Shown here piece after piece: positions 11,999 through 27,000 of a stretch of DNA of 64,000 nucleotides. The notes beneath the pieces are model-generated. The model worked only from the letters and a program-made list of their open reading frames with translations, made no database searches and had not been told where the DNA came from. Position 1 is the stretch's first letter. Each line of letters starts with the position of its first letter. A program made the translations under genes and the position numbers. The stretch lies in contig MU004232.1 of assembly GCA_010405405.1 (NCBI GenBank), positions 2,437,481 through 2,501,480 on the forward strand. Reading direction: 5' to 3'. This DNA is from Microthyrium microscopicum. Its lineage: Eukaryota > Ascomycota > Dothideomycetes > Microthyriales > Microthyriaceae.

Positions 11999-12733
11999 AT
12001 CGCTGATGATCTCGAGTCGTGATGACTGACTGCCGAGACACGAACGTAGAAATCAAGGGAGAGAAGTGAGGGTCTAGTTATCTAGAAAATCACCCAAGGC
12101 ACAATAGTTGTTTGTAGTATATAAAATGCTAGTCTATCACAATATTTGTTGCTTCCAGCTCTCCAAGCAGGTACAACCGAAGGTGCTACTTCCAAATCTT
12201 GTCGATAAAGTGAACAATGTGAAACGTGATAGGTCAATCAGCAATTGCGTAAAACACGTGCCTCGATCTCAGTAGAGTGTTGGTTGACTGTGGTCTTGAA
12301 CTCGGCGTGAAATTTGGATTTGAGTTCAATGTGGAAAGGGGAGGAAAGAACTTTCAAGAAGATTGGGGGAGCGACCTGTTTATGTACGACTCCGCAACGA
12401 CCGAGGCTGAGCAACGTGGGGGCTAAAAGATTGGCACTAGCATTCGAATCTTGTGTTCCATTGGCTACTGAGAGCTAGGTTGCGCTAAAAATAGACCACA
12501 TTGAAAGTCTTGAATCTTGATGCATTCTACCAGCAATAAAACATCGTGGAAGACGAGAATTACTATGCATCAAATAGTTGACGGCTGTTGTAACTAACAC
12601 AGTCTATTTGCAACAAAGTGTGAGCACTCCCACAAAATTGAAACATTTGGCATGCCTGAGGTAGTTGTTATTGAAGCAACATTCCCCAGCTAAGATAATC
12701 TTGTTCAGCGTATGATACAGATACAGCTCTTCA
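11999..12733. other. intergenic between the NACHT gene and the GT69 gene
   Basis: No firm gene. The minus strand has an open stretch of roughly 65 codons ending near 12231 that reads protein-like (VNQHSTEIEARVLRN); it could be an upstream exon of the NACHT gene or chance. The rest is AT-rich. Confidence 0.35.
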
Positions 12734-14021
12734 CTAAAGAACACTCGGACTGCTCCAAGGATTTCCTTCATCCCAAGGTACCCAGTCCTGGCTGGCAGCG
12801 GACGGCATGCATTGAACTAACTCTGGAGGATCCTGCTTCCAGTCGATCCGTTTATCGTCAGAGTTAACATCTTTCGTCCACTTGGACGTATACCCTTTCA
12901 GCTCTTTAATCTTCTTCGCCTGCTCATCGCTATACTCAAGGTTAATACTGGGTACAACCGCAATCTTCCCAAAGCCATAGTGCCACATGTCCTTGCAGAA
13001 TAACTTGGGCTCTCCCTGGAAGCACTCCTCTTCGCTATGATGTCGAAATCGAATCTTCTCCTCTAGGACTGGCTGTGCAGTGAAAGCAACACCGCCATTC
13101 CAGCAGGAGAAGACCTGGAAGGGTTGGTGCTTTGAAAGCTTGGACTTTGCAGGTTCGTCGTTCCAGAACAAATCCCAAGCGAGATTGTAGTCTCCATCTT
13201 CGGGAGCATTGAAGAAGGTATCTCCAGTTATTCCACGAGCAATCCAAATGTCATAAAAAGTGGGATCTGGACCGACATACGTCCAGTCCATTGGACATGT
13301 CATGTCTGCCCCCTGAAATACTCGTTGGTGAATGAGTTCTAGGATATCCTCGGCGCAGATTGCAACATCATTCAGGAACACGACAGTCGTGTCAGAAGAG
13401 AATCGCTGTTTGTGGGCCATGAGCGGTTCAAGTGCCATATTTCTTAGTGTAGCCAGAGTACCAATGCGGTCCCCGTGTGGGTCCAGATTACTTCTCTGCA
13501 AGAAATACTCAATACCCATGTTTTGAAGCTCATCTCCTAAAAGAAACAGTATCTCGAATGTGCCATCGGTTGAGCGACCCTCTACAATAGAAACTGCGCA
13601 GTTGCTGGGCCCGAGGAATATTATGGCTTCGACAACAGACCCGATCAGTCTTGGTAGGATATGCGCAGCCTCGTAAAGATCCAGAGCGAAGAAGTATTTG
13701 AGCTTTCCATCAACACTATGATTATCGGACGCCAGGTATGAGTATCGGTTCGCGTTTCCTAGACTACAGTCCAAGCGTGGAAACTGGGTGTCTTCGGGGT
13801 TCAAGATCGCTTCGATATAGGGGGGAGCAGCTGCAAGGAGCGTCGCACTTCTAGTCGATCTTCGCTCATGACCAACTATACGTTTCAGTTAGCTATGTAT
13901 TCAAGAGTGTCATTCATCTGGGTAGAAACTCACAATGATTCTGAAGGAGGAATACCCCTACGAATAGTAGCGAGACGGCTGCGGCAAGCGATCGCGATCT
14001 CCGATGGAGAGTTCGTGGCAT
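12734..14021 (-). CDS. GT69 family glycosyltransferase (CAP59/CMT1-like), type II membrane protein
   Basis: Two exons (14021-13934 and 13875-12734) give 409 residues. The short first exon encodes a type II signal anchor: basic MPRTLHRRSRS, then about 18 hydrophobic residues (LAAAVSLLFVGVFLL). This fits a Golgi enzyme facing the lumen. The body matches the cryptococcal mannosyltransferase family: AISIVEGRS-like text (SIVEGRSTDGT), VVFLNDVAICAEDILEL (the family's acidic ND motif), PMDWTYVGPDPTFYDIW and FQVFSCWNGGVAF. Family members add alpha-1,3-mannose or act in capsule and cell-wall glycan synthesis; the exact acceptor here is unknown. The GTGAGT donor and GCTAAC/TATAG acceptor restore the frame. 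Confidence 0.88.
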
Positions 14022-15025
14022 CGGAATCCAGAGGTGCTGAGGTCACCATTTCGGCAAAGCAGTTGGTGACTGATTGAATAATGATTGCACGGTTATGCTC
14101 TCATTCAGAATCAGAAGTGTAGAAATGAAGGGGCATCATGTCTCTTTAATGGCGGAAGGACCCACCCGTAGGCTAGCCTCGCTACGCCACTAACTCCGAT
14201 AGTCAGTGTGAGTATGCGAGTTTGAGCTGCCAGATAGTCAAGGAAAGCTGGAATTCCAAGATAATTTTAAGGTCAGGTCCAGAGTCGCAGTCGTTGGCGA
14301 CCACTTTATGTGACCATCACGTTCAAATTCTATTGTTCCAGGCCCAAAAGGATATAATCCTCGAACTGAACATACTAAGTGTTCTTTCTTGCTAGAATTA
14401 AGACCAGGTTAGTTCCAACTTAGTGATGCGATCAGTCCATGATCAAACGAGCAGCTTGTCGACAAAATGAAGGCTTCATTCATGATTCAGTGCAATGGAA
14501 CTGTTCATAGGAGGGGAGCGCACCAGTCATTTTGGTAACAGCCATGAAGCCATTGGCTTTGCGTTGACTTTGTATAGTCAGCCGTGGTAGAGTATGATTG
14601 CAGATACTTTTGAGTATCAATCTTGTGAATGCTCTTCACAATTAAGTGGTAGTACAGACAATTCAGAATGATTGGTACGGTTGAAGGTCGCATAGACCAG
14701 TCGCGTGGTAATTGGAGGTGGTTTGCTAAAAGCAGGGGCAGAGCCCTAAGCAAGAAAGAGCTAACCGCTTTAACGCAAGCGCGCCACGCTATCAAGCCAT
14801 CAACGCGCTCCCCATTCATAGACAGTTAGGAGACTCGAACAGGCACTACTTTTGACATCTTTCTTCCTCCACACTCTTGCGCACCACCAATTAATTCTCC
14901 GCCCATCCTATCTCCAGATCACGATAGCGATTCTCTCCATTTGATACCCCTCATAATCCTTCCACTCCTTCTTTCCATGCTATTCGCGAGCCCTGATGAA
15001 CTGTCCTCTGATATCATAAGTCATC
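14022..15025. promoter_or_regulatory. divergent intergenic region between the GT69 and dynein genes
   Basis: This 1-kb stretch separates two outward-facing genes, so both promoters lie here. From about 14840 to 15020 it is strongly CT-rich, typical of a fungal 5' leader ahead of the dynein start. No RNA gene or repeat is seen. Confidence 0.5.
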
Positions 15026-18000
15026 ATGGCTGGCCAACTCGCCGTCGGTGAGGTCAACGGGAATGGAGTCTCGACACAAATAGCGCAGGACATTGACCCT
15101 CAAATACTCATCGATCATCTCGCTCTTCTGCTACAAGTCACACTCGGCGCGACGTCGGAAGAGCTTCAACATACAGACAGCCTCCTTGGTTCGTCACGTC
15201 GAGAAGATACCCTGAAAGCCTGCGCTCGGTTCGCTCAAGAGGCCAAGGCTACCTCCATTTACATACAGAAGCTTCGGAGGAGCTCTTCAATATCAGATGA
15301 GGAGGACGAGGCAGAAGGTAGATTGTACTACTAAAATATTTCTAGTTATCACTGACCCCTGATTTGTAGATGTCTTTTCCTACCAATTACATGCTGAACA
15401 ATCATACGAGTATTCCAATGACTGCGTTGGATGCATCGCCGTTATGAAACCCGCCCAACCGATCGATACCACTCGAAAGATCACCTCCCAAGTCCGCGTA
15501 GTAGAATTGCCAGTCTCCTCGGATGACTCTTCTGCCTCTCGGTTTGAGGGTTTCTATAATTTGCTAAACTATGGTTTAATACCATCCTTTAATGCTTACG
15601 TCAAAAACAAAGATCAAGATGGCCCAGTGCGTGGCAAAGGGGAGGAGTCTCGAGGTAGTGGTGTTACAGGAGCCAAGAAAAAGATGGCCGAACTTGCGCT
15701 CAATTTACAACAGCTCCGAGACAATGAGGATATACCTGTACCAGTCTTTCATTTCAACCACGAGATTCAGCGCGTATTGGACCTAGCGAAAGCTCAGCGG
15801 ATACCACCTTCAATCGATCTCCTGGACGAATCTCTCATTAGCGACAGCGCGTTCATCCTGGATTTGCAGCGGACAGTAAATCATTGGATCCGAGAAATAC
15901 AGGCTACTACGGACTCTGCAAAGCGCGAGCCTACCTGGACAAGCGCCACCCAGGAAAAGAACTTTTGGTTGCGCATGGAGTCTGTGTTAGAAGACATTGA
16001 ACAGTCGTTATCTTCAGAAGGCGTCTCACTTACTCTAGACGTTCTCCGGAAGGCAAAGAGATTTACTGCAACTGTCAGTTTCCAAAATGATACCGACCTC
16101 AAGAAGACAGCCGAGATGGTCAGCAACTACAATATACTCATGCGAGATTTCCCACTGGACGAACTAAAATCCGCTCCATCACTCGAAAAAGTTCAGGAAG
16201 CTCTAGGCGATATTTTCTCTCATCTGAACAAGAAAATACGGCTGTGCAATTATCCCATACGGCGAGCATTAGCTCTAGTAGAAGCGATATCTGGGGATTT
16301 TGATCTTCAAATGCACACTCGTCTCAACGGCAAACAGCTTATGCACTACGACTATGCCACCTTTGTGAAAGTCATGAGAGAGGCTGAGGAATGTTTCATA
16401 GCCTGGGAGAGTCATCTCAAGGACTTTACCAACGCGGCTCGAGATACTTCACGAAAGCGGAATGAAAAGTTTATCCCTATCAAGGTCACCCCACGACACA
16501 CTACCACTCAATTGCGCCTTGAGTACATTCATCGCTTTCGGCGCAACCACGAGCAACTGCATCAGACCATTCTGAACGCAATCACTCCCTCGAAATTTTC
16601 GAATGGCGAGAGCGAGTCTATTGGAGTCATCTTGTCGGGTGATTTTGAAGATGCCGACCCTGTGGAAGAAGTCTCAGAAGCTTACGCTGCCCTCAAAGGT
16701 GTCGACGTACTGGATATATCTGAAGAAGGAACCACTTTGTGGACTAATGCCGAGACTACCTATAACGATCGCACTTCTCGTGTCGAAAATTCGATCATCC
16801 GTCAGCTCAGAGACCTCCTAGGGAAAGCGAAGAATGCCAATGAAATGTTTCGGGTCTTTTCGAAATTCAATGCCCTCTTTGTGCGGCCAAAAATTCGAAG
16901 CGCTGTGTCAGAGTACCAGAGTCAACTCATTGAAAATGTCAAGCGGGATATACAAGCTCTACACGACCGCTTCAAGGAGAAATACGGCTTTTCTGAGGCC
17001 TATGTCATGTCTCAGCTGCATGATATACCTCCAATAGCCGGTTCCATCATTTGGGCCCGACAGATCGAGCGACATCTTGACAATTACATGCGCAAAGTGG
17101 AAGATATTCTTGGTCCTGACTGGCACATGCATACTGCGGGAGAAAAGCTCCAGACCGAGAGCAACTCTTTCCGCAAAAAGCTAGAGACGAAAAAGATCTT
17201 TGACACATGGTATCGAGGAGTAATGCAGAAGAACACCACTATCAGCGGTCGTCTATTCAACATACACAAAGCTCGTGCCGCCGGCAATTCTTTCCAACTT
17301 ACGGTCAACTTTGATGGCGAGATTATATCCCTTTTCAAAGAAGTCCGACATATGAGTTGGCTACGTTTCCAGATCCCGAATGCTCTGAAAAATATTGCTA
17401 AAGAGGCCAAGAACGTCTATCCTTTTGCTGTCAGCCTAATGGAAACCGTTCATCAATTCACACAGACGACGCAGACAATTTCAGCAATGTCTGATGTGGC
17501 ACTCCTCTTGAATGTATTTCAAAACTCGGCATATTCCATGATCGCCAAAGGCATGTTCTTGAAATGGGAATCATTCGTTGATGTCTACGATCTACACACT
17601 CGAGTAACAAGCACAGGTACCGGTCGTCCAGAAGCGGGAAGCAAACACGTCCAATTCGTTCGCGACTTCGGAAGCGCTGTATCAGTGCTGCAGCGAAAAA
17701 CTGCTCTACTGGAAGAGATCAACTCAAGAATACAGATGCAGTTGAAGAACCTGGAATCTTGCCCTTACACTGCCCATCACTTCAAGAGTAGTATTGATGC
17801 TATTCAGAAGGACGTAGATATGCTCGAGTTGGAGAATTATTCTAATCGACAGCTCTGGGTGGATGGTTTGAATGATCGCATTGAAGCTACGCTTGCAAAT
17901 CGACTCAAGCAAGCCATCAGTGAATGGATCGAGGTATTTGATAGTACGGCCATGCCAATCGAGGAGGAAAGCAACCGGCCGCGCCGCGAAAGTGATCCAA

Positions 18001-21000
18001 ACTCGGGGCACCTGGAGTTTAAGCAGCTCACCCACGAGATCTCCATTCGCAATCAGACATTGTATCTCAAGCCGCCACTCGAGATGGCCCGGTCAACGTG
18101 GTTACAACAACTTCAATCTTGGATCGGAATTGTTGGGACGCTACAAAAGGTCAAAGGTAACCGGTATGACATGACTTTGGCACACCACATTAAAGAAGCG
18201 GTACCTACATTCTCATACCTTCCGGATCAGTGCGCATTATCGCTGGCCACCGCACATGATGCTATCAGCAAAAAGATCTCGGAGGTTTCGCAATACGTTG
18301 CCACATGGCTTCAATTCCAGTCGCTATGGGATCTTCGCCGAGAACAGCTTTTTGATGAGATACAAGAAGATCTTGCTAGGTGGCTACAACTTCTACAAGA
18401 AATTGTTCAAGCTCGAAGCACCTTTGACACTTCGGAAAAGAGTCAATCATTTGGCAATATCACCGTGAAATATGATCAAGTTCAAGTCAAGGTCAATGCG
18501 CAGTATGATCAATGGCAGCATGACATTGTGGCCCGATTTGCTACGCTCATTTCCGGACGCAAGAATATCGTGTTCACTGAAATCCAACAAGCTCGTAAAG
18601 AGCTCGAAAGCCAACGTCTGGAAGCGTCATCAACACAGCAAGCCGTCACATTCATCACTGTTTGCCAGAAATACAAGCGTATGGTCAAGGCCTGGGAAGA
18701 GGAAGTTGGTCTTTTCCGCCTAGGAGAGACTTCTTTGATGCGTCAACGCTTCCAGACTCCAAAGGGATGGCTCAGCATGTCTCAAATCGATGATCAGTGG
18801 TCGGCCTTCCAGCAAATCCTTAATCGACAAAGCAAGATTGTGCAAGACCAAAGCGACGCTCTTCGTGCGAAGATCGAAGCCGAGGACCAGGTTGTCAACC
18901 AGAAAATTGCCGATATCAATGTACAATGGTCGGAAGAGAAACCCGTTTCTGGTAACATGGCTCCCGCAAAAGCTGAAGAAGTACTCCAGTCATTCGAAAC
19001 TCGACTTGCCAAGCTACGAGACGAGGCTGAGGGCGTGTCCAAGGCTAAAGAGGCTCTTGATCTGGCGCCCAGCGCAGAGAACATGCTTCCTGCACTGCTA
19101 GAAGAGGTCCAAGATTTCCGTTCTGTATGGGCTAGTCTTAACACTATCTGGCTCAGTCTCAATGAGCTTCGAGAGCAACAGTTCTCCAGTGTTAATGCTC
19201 GAAAAGTAAAGGGAAAACTCAACGAGCTTGTCAAGATGATGAAGGATATGCCTTCACGTATGCGCCAGTATGCTGCTTTCACGTTCATGCAGGACAAATT
19301 GCGCAACCTCCTAAAGGCCAACTCCACGCTTTCAGACCTACGATCAGAGGCAATGCGCGACCGTCATTGGGCCAAGATCTTCAAAAGCCTAGGCCCATCA
19401 AAACGGTTCTCATCCTCAATGACACTTGGTGATGTATGGGATCTCAACCTTGTCGCAAGTGAAGTTGTCATTCGCGACGTGTTTACTCAAGCTCAAGGGG
19501 AAATGGGCCTCGAAGAGTTTCTTCGACAAGTCAAGGAAACCTGGCAAAACTATATGCTCGATCTGGTCAACTATCAAAACAAGTGTCGACTTATTCGTGG
19601 CTGGGATGACCTTTTTGCGAAGTGTAGCGAGCATCTCAATTCGCTACAGATGATGCGAAATTCGCCATACTATCGAGAGTTCCAACAAGAAGCAGTTTCA
19701 TGGGAAGATCGGTTAAACCAGGTCCATGTCTTGTTTGACGTATGGATTGACGTTCAGCGTCAATGGGTTTACCTAGAAGGCGTCTTTATGGGAAATGCCG
19801 ATATCAAATACCTGCTAAAAACGGAGACGGCGCACTTCAAGAGCATCAATCAGCGATTTTTCGAAGTCATGAAGCACGTATCGAAATCGCCATTAGTTCT
19901 GGATGTTCTGGCAATTGATGGTGTTCAAACCCGAATGGAAGAATTGGCAGCCCTTCTCACCAAGATCCAGAAAGCCCTTGGCGAATACCTCGAAAAGGAG
20001 CGGACAGCATTCCCACGTTTCTACTTTGTTGGAGACGAGGACCTACTTGAGATCATCGGCAATAGCAATGATCCACAGCGCGTTTCAAAGCATTTACGGA
20101 AGATGTTTGCTGGTATCGCAAGTCTCCTCACGACTGAGGACTCGATAATAGAAGGGTTCTTCTCGAAAGAGGGCGAGAGAATATTCCTGAATAAAGAGAT
20201 ATCTCTTGCCAAAACCCCCAAGGTCAACGAATGGCTCGGTCTTCTCGAAAGCAGCATGAAAACTACCCTGGCTAGCCTACTCTTCGATGCTGTTGGCGAA
20301 TACACTCAAATCATCAATGCTCAAACCCTTGACCGCGATGTATTTCAGAAGTTTGTCGATGACTTTCCTGCTCAGATTGTTGTTCTTGCTTCTCAAGTAT
20401 GCTGGACAACAGCTACTGAAGCAGCTCTACAATCCGGCAGCAGCGCGCTCGATGGATTATACGAGCGCCTTGTTGGACTCTTGCAAGTACTCGCAAGCGC
20501 CGTCCTGGGCGACTTGACGGTCTTGCAGCGCAAGAAATGTGAGCATCTGATCACTGAATTCGTTCACCAACGCGACGTTGTCGACAAGCTTCGAAAGGCT
20601 GGCGCAGATCCACATCATTACCTCTGGCTAACCCAAATGCGATATGTTTACCAACCTGAGGCTGAGCCCCTTGATAGATTACATGTCAAGATGGCCAACG
20701 CAAGCATTGTCTATGGATATGAATACCTAGGAGTACCTGATCGACTCGTCCGGACACCATTGACAGACCGTTGTTTCCTCACCCTTACTCAAGCTCTTAG
20801 TCAACGGTTGGGTGGTTCGCCATATGGTCCGGCTGGTACTGGCAAGACTGAATCTGTCAAAGCTCTAGGTCTTCAGCTAGGTCGCTTCACCCTAGTATTC
20901 TGTTGCGACGACACTTTTGATTTCCAAGCCATGGGTCGCATCTTCCTCGGTATCTGCAAGGTGGGTGCTTGGGGATGTTTCGATGAATTCAATCGATTGG

Positions 21001-24000
21001 AAGAACGCATTTTGTCAGCTGTTTCGCAGCAAATCCAGAATATCCAGCAAGGTCTACGCCGTGCAGTTACCAATGGCAATTCCGAAATCGAACTCATCGG
21101 TCGCAATCTCCAAGTCCATGGAAATACTGGTATCTTCATCACCATGAATCCCGGATATGCTGGACGTTCCAACTTGCCAGACAACTTGAAGAAGCTCTTC
21201 CGAAGCGTTGCCATGTCCAAGCCAGACAAGGAGCTGATCGCCGAAGTCATGCTGTACTCCCAAGGTTTCTCATGCGCCAAGGATCTATCTCGACAGATCG
21301 TCCCATTCTTCGACCGCTGCGCAGGCCGTCTGTCAAACCAATCACATTACGACTTCGGTCTTCGTGCACTGAAGAGCGTTCTAGTCAGCTCTGGTGGCCT
21401 AAAACGAGATAGACTTGCCACTGAGCAAGATGATAGTGTTCAAGATACAGTTGTCGAGCCTCAAATCATCGTTCAGAGCATTAGAGAAACACTAGCTCCT
21501 AAGCTTATTCGCTCAGATGTGGAGATCATGATTGATGTCGAGTATGAATCTTTCCCAGGAGTTGAATACATCCCAGCGCCTTTGGAGGATCTTCAGAATG
21601 CTATCAAACAAGAAGCTGCCGAGGCAAAACTTGTACCAACAGACTCTTGGATGACCAAAGTTATTCAGCTTTACCAGATTCAGCGCCTCCATCATGGTGT
21701 CATGATGGTTGGTTCATCTGGCTCGGGCAAGTCAACTGCTTGGCGCATTCTCCTCAAAGCTCTGCAACGAGTAGATGGCATTGAAGGAGTTTGCCATGTC
21801 ATTGATCCCAAGGTCATGTCCAAAGAGCATCTCTACGGCACTCTTGATCCTACCACTCGCGAATGGACCGATGGTCTATTTACCAGCATTCTCCGAAAGA
21901 TCATCGATAATCTGCGTGGTGAAGACTCCAAGCGTCATTGGATTGTGTTTGATGGTGATGTCGATCCCGTCTGGGTCGAAAACTTGAACAGTGTTCTGGA
22001 TGACAACAAGATGCTCACATTACCAAATGGTGAGCGATTAAATTTACCGTCAAATGTCCGCATCATGTTCGAAGTCGAGACATTGAAATATGCCACACTT
22101 GCTACTGTCAGTCGATGCGGTATGGTTTGGTTTAGCAGTGATGTTGTTGACCCTCGAATGATCGTCGCCAATTTCATATCAAATCTCTCCGAGGTACCCT
22201 TCGATGATATTGAAGATAGCTCTGTTGCGTCAGGTCAGCTAGCCCAGAAGCTTCTTGCGACTCAAAAGCAAACCGCAGACTACCTCCAAGCGCAATTCGC
22301 AGACGACAACTTCATCCAAAAGGCGCTCGAGGAAGCTCGCGGATACCGACACATCATGGAATTCACCGACATCCGTGCACTTAACACGCTTTTCTCCCTT
22401 CTCAACAAGGCGTGTCGCAATATTCTGGAGTACAACGCACAACATTCCGACTTCACACTAGAGGACGAGCAAATCCGCACCTATATCTCCAAGAAGCTCC
22501 TTCTCTCTCTCATTTGGTCGCTCACTGGAGATTGTCCATTGGCAGACCGTAAGGCTTTTGGTGACTCAATAGCTGGATCTGCTGCCATCGATCTTCCTAC
22601 CATTGGTGCCGATAACTCCATCATTGATTACGATGTTGTACTTCCACGTTCTGAATGGGAGCCATGGCAGAACCAAGTTACAGGCATTGAAGTCGATACA
22701 CACTCCGTCACTGATGCGGATGTTGTCATCCCAACTCTTGACACTGTTCGTCATGAAGACATTCTCTACTCGTGGCTCGCAGAGCATAAGCCACTCATCC
22801 TATGTGGTCCGCCCGGTTCTGGTAAAACAATGACGCTATTCAATGCCCTCAAGAAACTTGAGCAAATGGAAGTCATCGGTCTCAATTTCTCAAGTGCCAC
22901 AACACCCGATCTTCTCATCAAAACATTAGAGCAATACTGCGGATATCGAAAGACTCCAAACGGTGTCATGATGACCCCTACTCAAGTCGGTCGCTGGCTA
23001 GTCATCTTCTGTGACGAGATCAACCTTCCAGCACCAGATGACTATGGCACGCCACGAGCCATCTCTTTCTTACGTCAATTAGTAGAACAGAACGGCTTTT
23101 GGCGAACATCAGATCGCACCTGGGTCACACTCGATCGGATCCAGTTCGTTGGTGCTTGCAATCCTCCTACAGATCCTGGACGTACGCCACTTGGTCTTCG
23201 CTTCCTGCGCCATGCTCCAGTCATCATGGTCGATTATCCAGGAGAGCAATCACTTCATCAAATATACGGCACTTTTACCTCAGCTGTGCTCAAAATAGTG
23301 CCTTCTCTTCGTGGATATGCGGAGCTACTCACAAAAGCCATGGTTCAAGTCTTTTCGGAATCCCAGAAACGCTTCACTCCCGACATTCAGCCACATTATA
23401 TCTATTCGCCCCGTGAACTTACTCGCTGGGTGCGTGGTATCTACGAGGCTATTCGACCGCTCGACACTCTCAGCCTCGAAGGCCTCATCCGCATCTGGGC
23501 TCACGAAGCATTGCGCTTGTTCCAAGATCGTCTCATCGATGAAGATGAGCGAAAGTGGACCGAGTCAGCTATTACTCGCATCGCACTTGAATACTTCCCA
23601 ACATTGGACCAAGAAAAAGCACTCGCCGCACCAATTCTGTTCTCTAGCTGGGATTCGAAGAATTATGTGCCCATCGAGCGTGAGAAGCTACGAGAAATTG
23701 TAAATGAACGTCTCAAGACTTTCTGCGAGGAAGAAGTGGACGTCAAGCTTATTCCATTCAATGATCTCCTGGAACATGTTCTCCGCATCGACCGTGTTTT
23801 CCGCCAATCGCAAGGTCACTTGATACTCATTGGTGTAAGCGGAAGTGGCAAGACAACTCTTTCTCGCTTCGTTGCTTGGATGAATGGTCTCTCGGTGTAC
23901 CAGATCAAACTCCACGGCAAGTACTCGGCTGAAGACTTTGATGACGATCTTCGCGCAGTGTTACGCCGATGTGGATGTCAGGGCGAAAAGATTTGCTTCA

Positions 24001-27000
24001 TTATGGATGAGTCAAACGTTTTGGACTCTGGATTCCTTGAGCGCATGAATACACTCCTTGCTAATGCGGAAATTCCTGGTCTGTTCGAAGGCGATGAGTT
24101 TACTGCTCTCATGACCCAATGTCGTGAAGGCGCCCAGCGTGAAGGTGACAAGGGACATATGCTCGACTCAAATGAAGAGCTCTACAAGTGGTTCAAGTCC
24201 CAGATTGCCAAGAATTTGCATGTGGTTTTCACGATGAATCCACCGCAGGAAGGACTGTCCTCAAAAGCTGCTACTAGTCCCGCCTTATTCAATCGTTGTG
24301 TACTCAACTGGTTCGGCGACTGGTCCGATCAGGCACTGTTCCAGGTCGGGTCCGAACTTACTCAATCCATCGATCTGGATCGTTCCAACTACCAAGCTCC
24401 AAACTCATTGGAAGTTGCATACCGCGAACTTTCTCTACCACCAAGTCATCGAGAAGCAGTTGTCAATGCCATGGTTCATATACACTACTCACTCCATGGT
24501 ACCAATGAGAGTTTGCTTCAACAACAGAACAAGGTTGCCTATTTGACGCCTCGACATTTCCTCGACTTTGTTGATCAATTCGCCAAGCTACACTCAGAGA
24601 AGCGGGAGGATCTCGAGGAGCAGCAGCGTCACATTAACGTTGGTCTCGATAAGCTTCGTGATACCAAAGAAAAGGTAGAAGATCTGAACGCTGAACTCGC
24701 TGAGAAGCGGACACAACTTAAGAAAAAGGGTCGGGAGGCTGAAGAAAAACTTACCACCATCATCTCCGACGAGAAGACAGCAGAGAAAGAGAAACGGGGT
24801 TCTGAGGAGGTCCAAATAGCTTTGCAAAAGCAACAGAGAGAAGTCGCAGAACGAGAAGCAGTTGTCAGGGAAGATTTGGCGAAAGCAGAGCCAGCGGTCG
24901 CCGAGGCCAAACGGAGCGTCGGCAATATCAAAAAGGCGCAACTACAAGAAATTCGAGGAATGACTCGGCCACCGATGGGTGTCAAGTTGACTGTTGAATC
25001 AGTGTGCATGATACTTGGCCACAAACAAACTGACTGGAACACCTTGATGACAATTATGCGCCGAGATGACTTTATTGCCAGTATTGTCAACTACGACAAT
25101 GATTCGCAAATGACCAAATCTCTGAGAAGCAAGATGCGGCACGATTATTTGTCAAAGGAGGAGTTCACGTTTGAGCGCGCAAGCCGTGCCTCCAAGGCCT
25201 GTGGACCTCTTGTTCAATGGGTGACAGCACAAGTCGAATATGGCGATATCAAGGATCGGGTTGCACCACTCCAAGAGGAGCTGAAAGTTCTTCAGGAGAA
25301 AATGCTTAATACCAGGTCTCATGCTCAAGCAATTGACCAAGAAATACAACGCTTGGAAGACAGTATTGGACGATTCAAGGGCGACTATGCTGCACTCATC
25401 AGCGAAGTAGAAGCGATCAAAGCGGAAATGAAGCGAGTCGAATCCAAAGTCGAGCGCAGCGAGCGTCTTCTGGCAAGTTTGGGGTCCGAAGAGGATCGAT
25501 GGAAGAGCAGCAGCCAATCTTTTGACTCGCAAATCGACACACTCGTCGGCGATGTTTTGGTGTCTGCTGCTTTAATGGCATATGGCGGTTTCTATGATCA
25601 ACAGTACCGCAAGGCCATGACCGATGATTGGTATAAGCACCTGAGCTCTTCTGGCATCCGCATCAAGGATCACAATCCAGTCACAGAATATCTCTCAACT
25701 GCAGATGAACGCTTGGCTTGGCAACAACATTCTCTTCCAGTGGATGACTTGTGCACTGAAAACGCTATCATGCTCAAGCGCTTCAATCGTTATCCCCTCA
25801 TTATCGATCCTTCTGGCCGGGTCACGGAGTTCTTGCAGCAGGAGTACAAGCACCGCAAGCTTACCGTCACAAGTTTCCTCGACAATTCTTTCACTAAGCA
25901 ACTGGAAACTTCCTTGCGCTTCGGCAACCCAATCCTTATCCAAGATGCTGAACATTTGGATCCAATTCTGACACACATTCTCAACAAAGAATACCAAAAG
26001 ACAGGTGGTCGAGTTCTTATCAACGTTGGCAAGCAAGAAGTTGATTTCTCTCCTTCATTCAAGCTGTTCTTGTCAACTCGCGACCCATCGGCTTCGTTCG
26101 CTCCAGATATTTGCTCACGCACAACTCTTGTCAATTTCACTGTCACTAAGAGCAGTTTGCAAACTCAATGTTTGAATGAAGTCCTCAAATCAGAACGTCC
26201 AGACGTTGATGAGCGACGGTCAAATGTCATCAAGATGCAAGGAGAATTTAAACTCAAGCTCCGAAATCTCGAGAAACTGCTCCTCCAGGCGCTCAACGAG
26301 TCCCAAGGCAACATTCTTGATGATGACAAGGTTCTGAAGACCCTCGAAGATCTCAAGAAAGAAGCTGGTGTTATCACAGAAAAGGCCAAGGAAACTGAAG
26401 GTGTCTGGTCCGAAGTCGAAAGCATTACTTCACAGTACAGTGTCATTGCTGGCGTATGTGCTGCGACTTTTGCAACTTTGGAACAACTGCATCGCATGAA
26501 CCATTTCTACCAATTCTCTCTCCAGTACTTTATGGATATCTTCCAGGATGTTCTCAAACAAGTCAAAAAGTCGAGCGAGTCAAACAACAATGCCCGTATT
26601 GAGTTTATTATTCGAGAGCTTTTCATCAACACATACCGACGGACTTCACTAGCCATGGTTCAAAAAGATCGTGTCGCATTAGCAATGTTACTCGCTCAAG
26701 CTACCCCTGAGACCGGATCCTTTAAGATGGAGAAGGGTCTCATCGATATGTGCTTGAGAGAAGACCTTGAAGGACGCGATGTCTCTACAGACACTTCACG
26801 CCAGAACGAAGCAATGGCCCAAGCTAGCCAGCTGCAAATTTTCAAGGACTATATCAGCTCAGTCAATCAGTCTTCTTGGGACAGCTTCTTCACCGAAGAG
26901 CTCGCAGAAGACCACGTCCCCAAAGCTTGGCCTAGTGAAACATCGACCCTTGATCAGCATCTTCGATCTCTCATCCTTGTCAAACTTTTCCGTGTGGATC

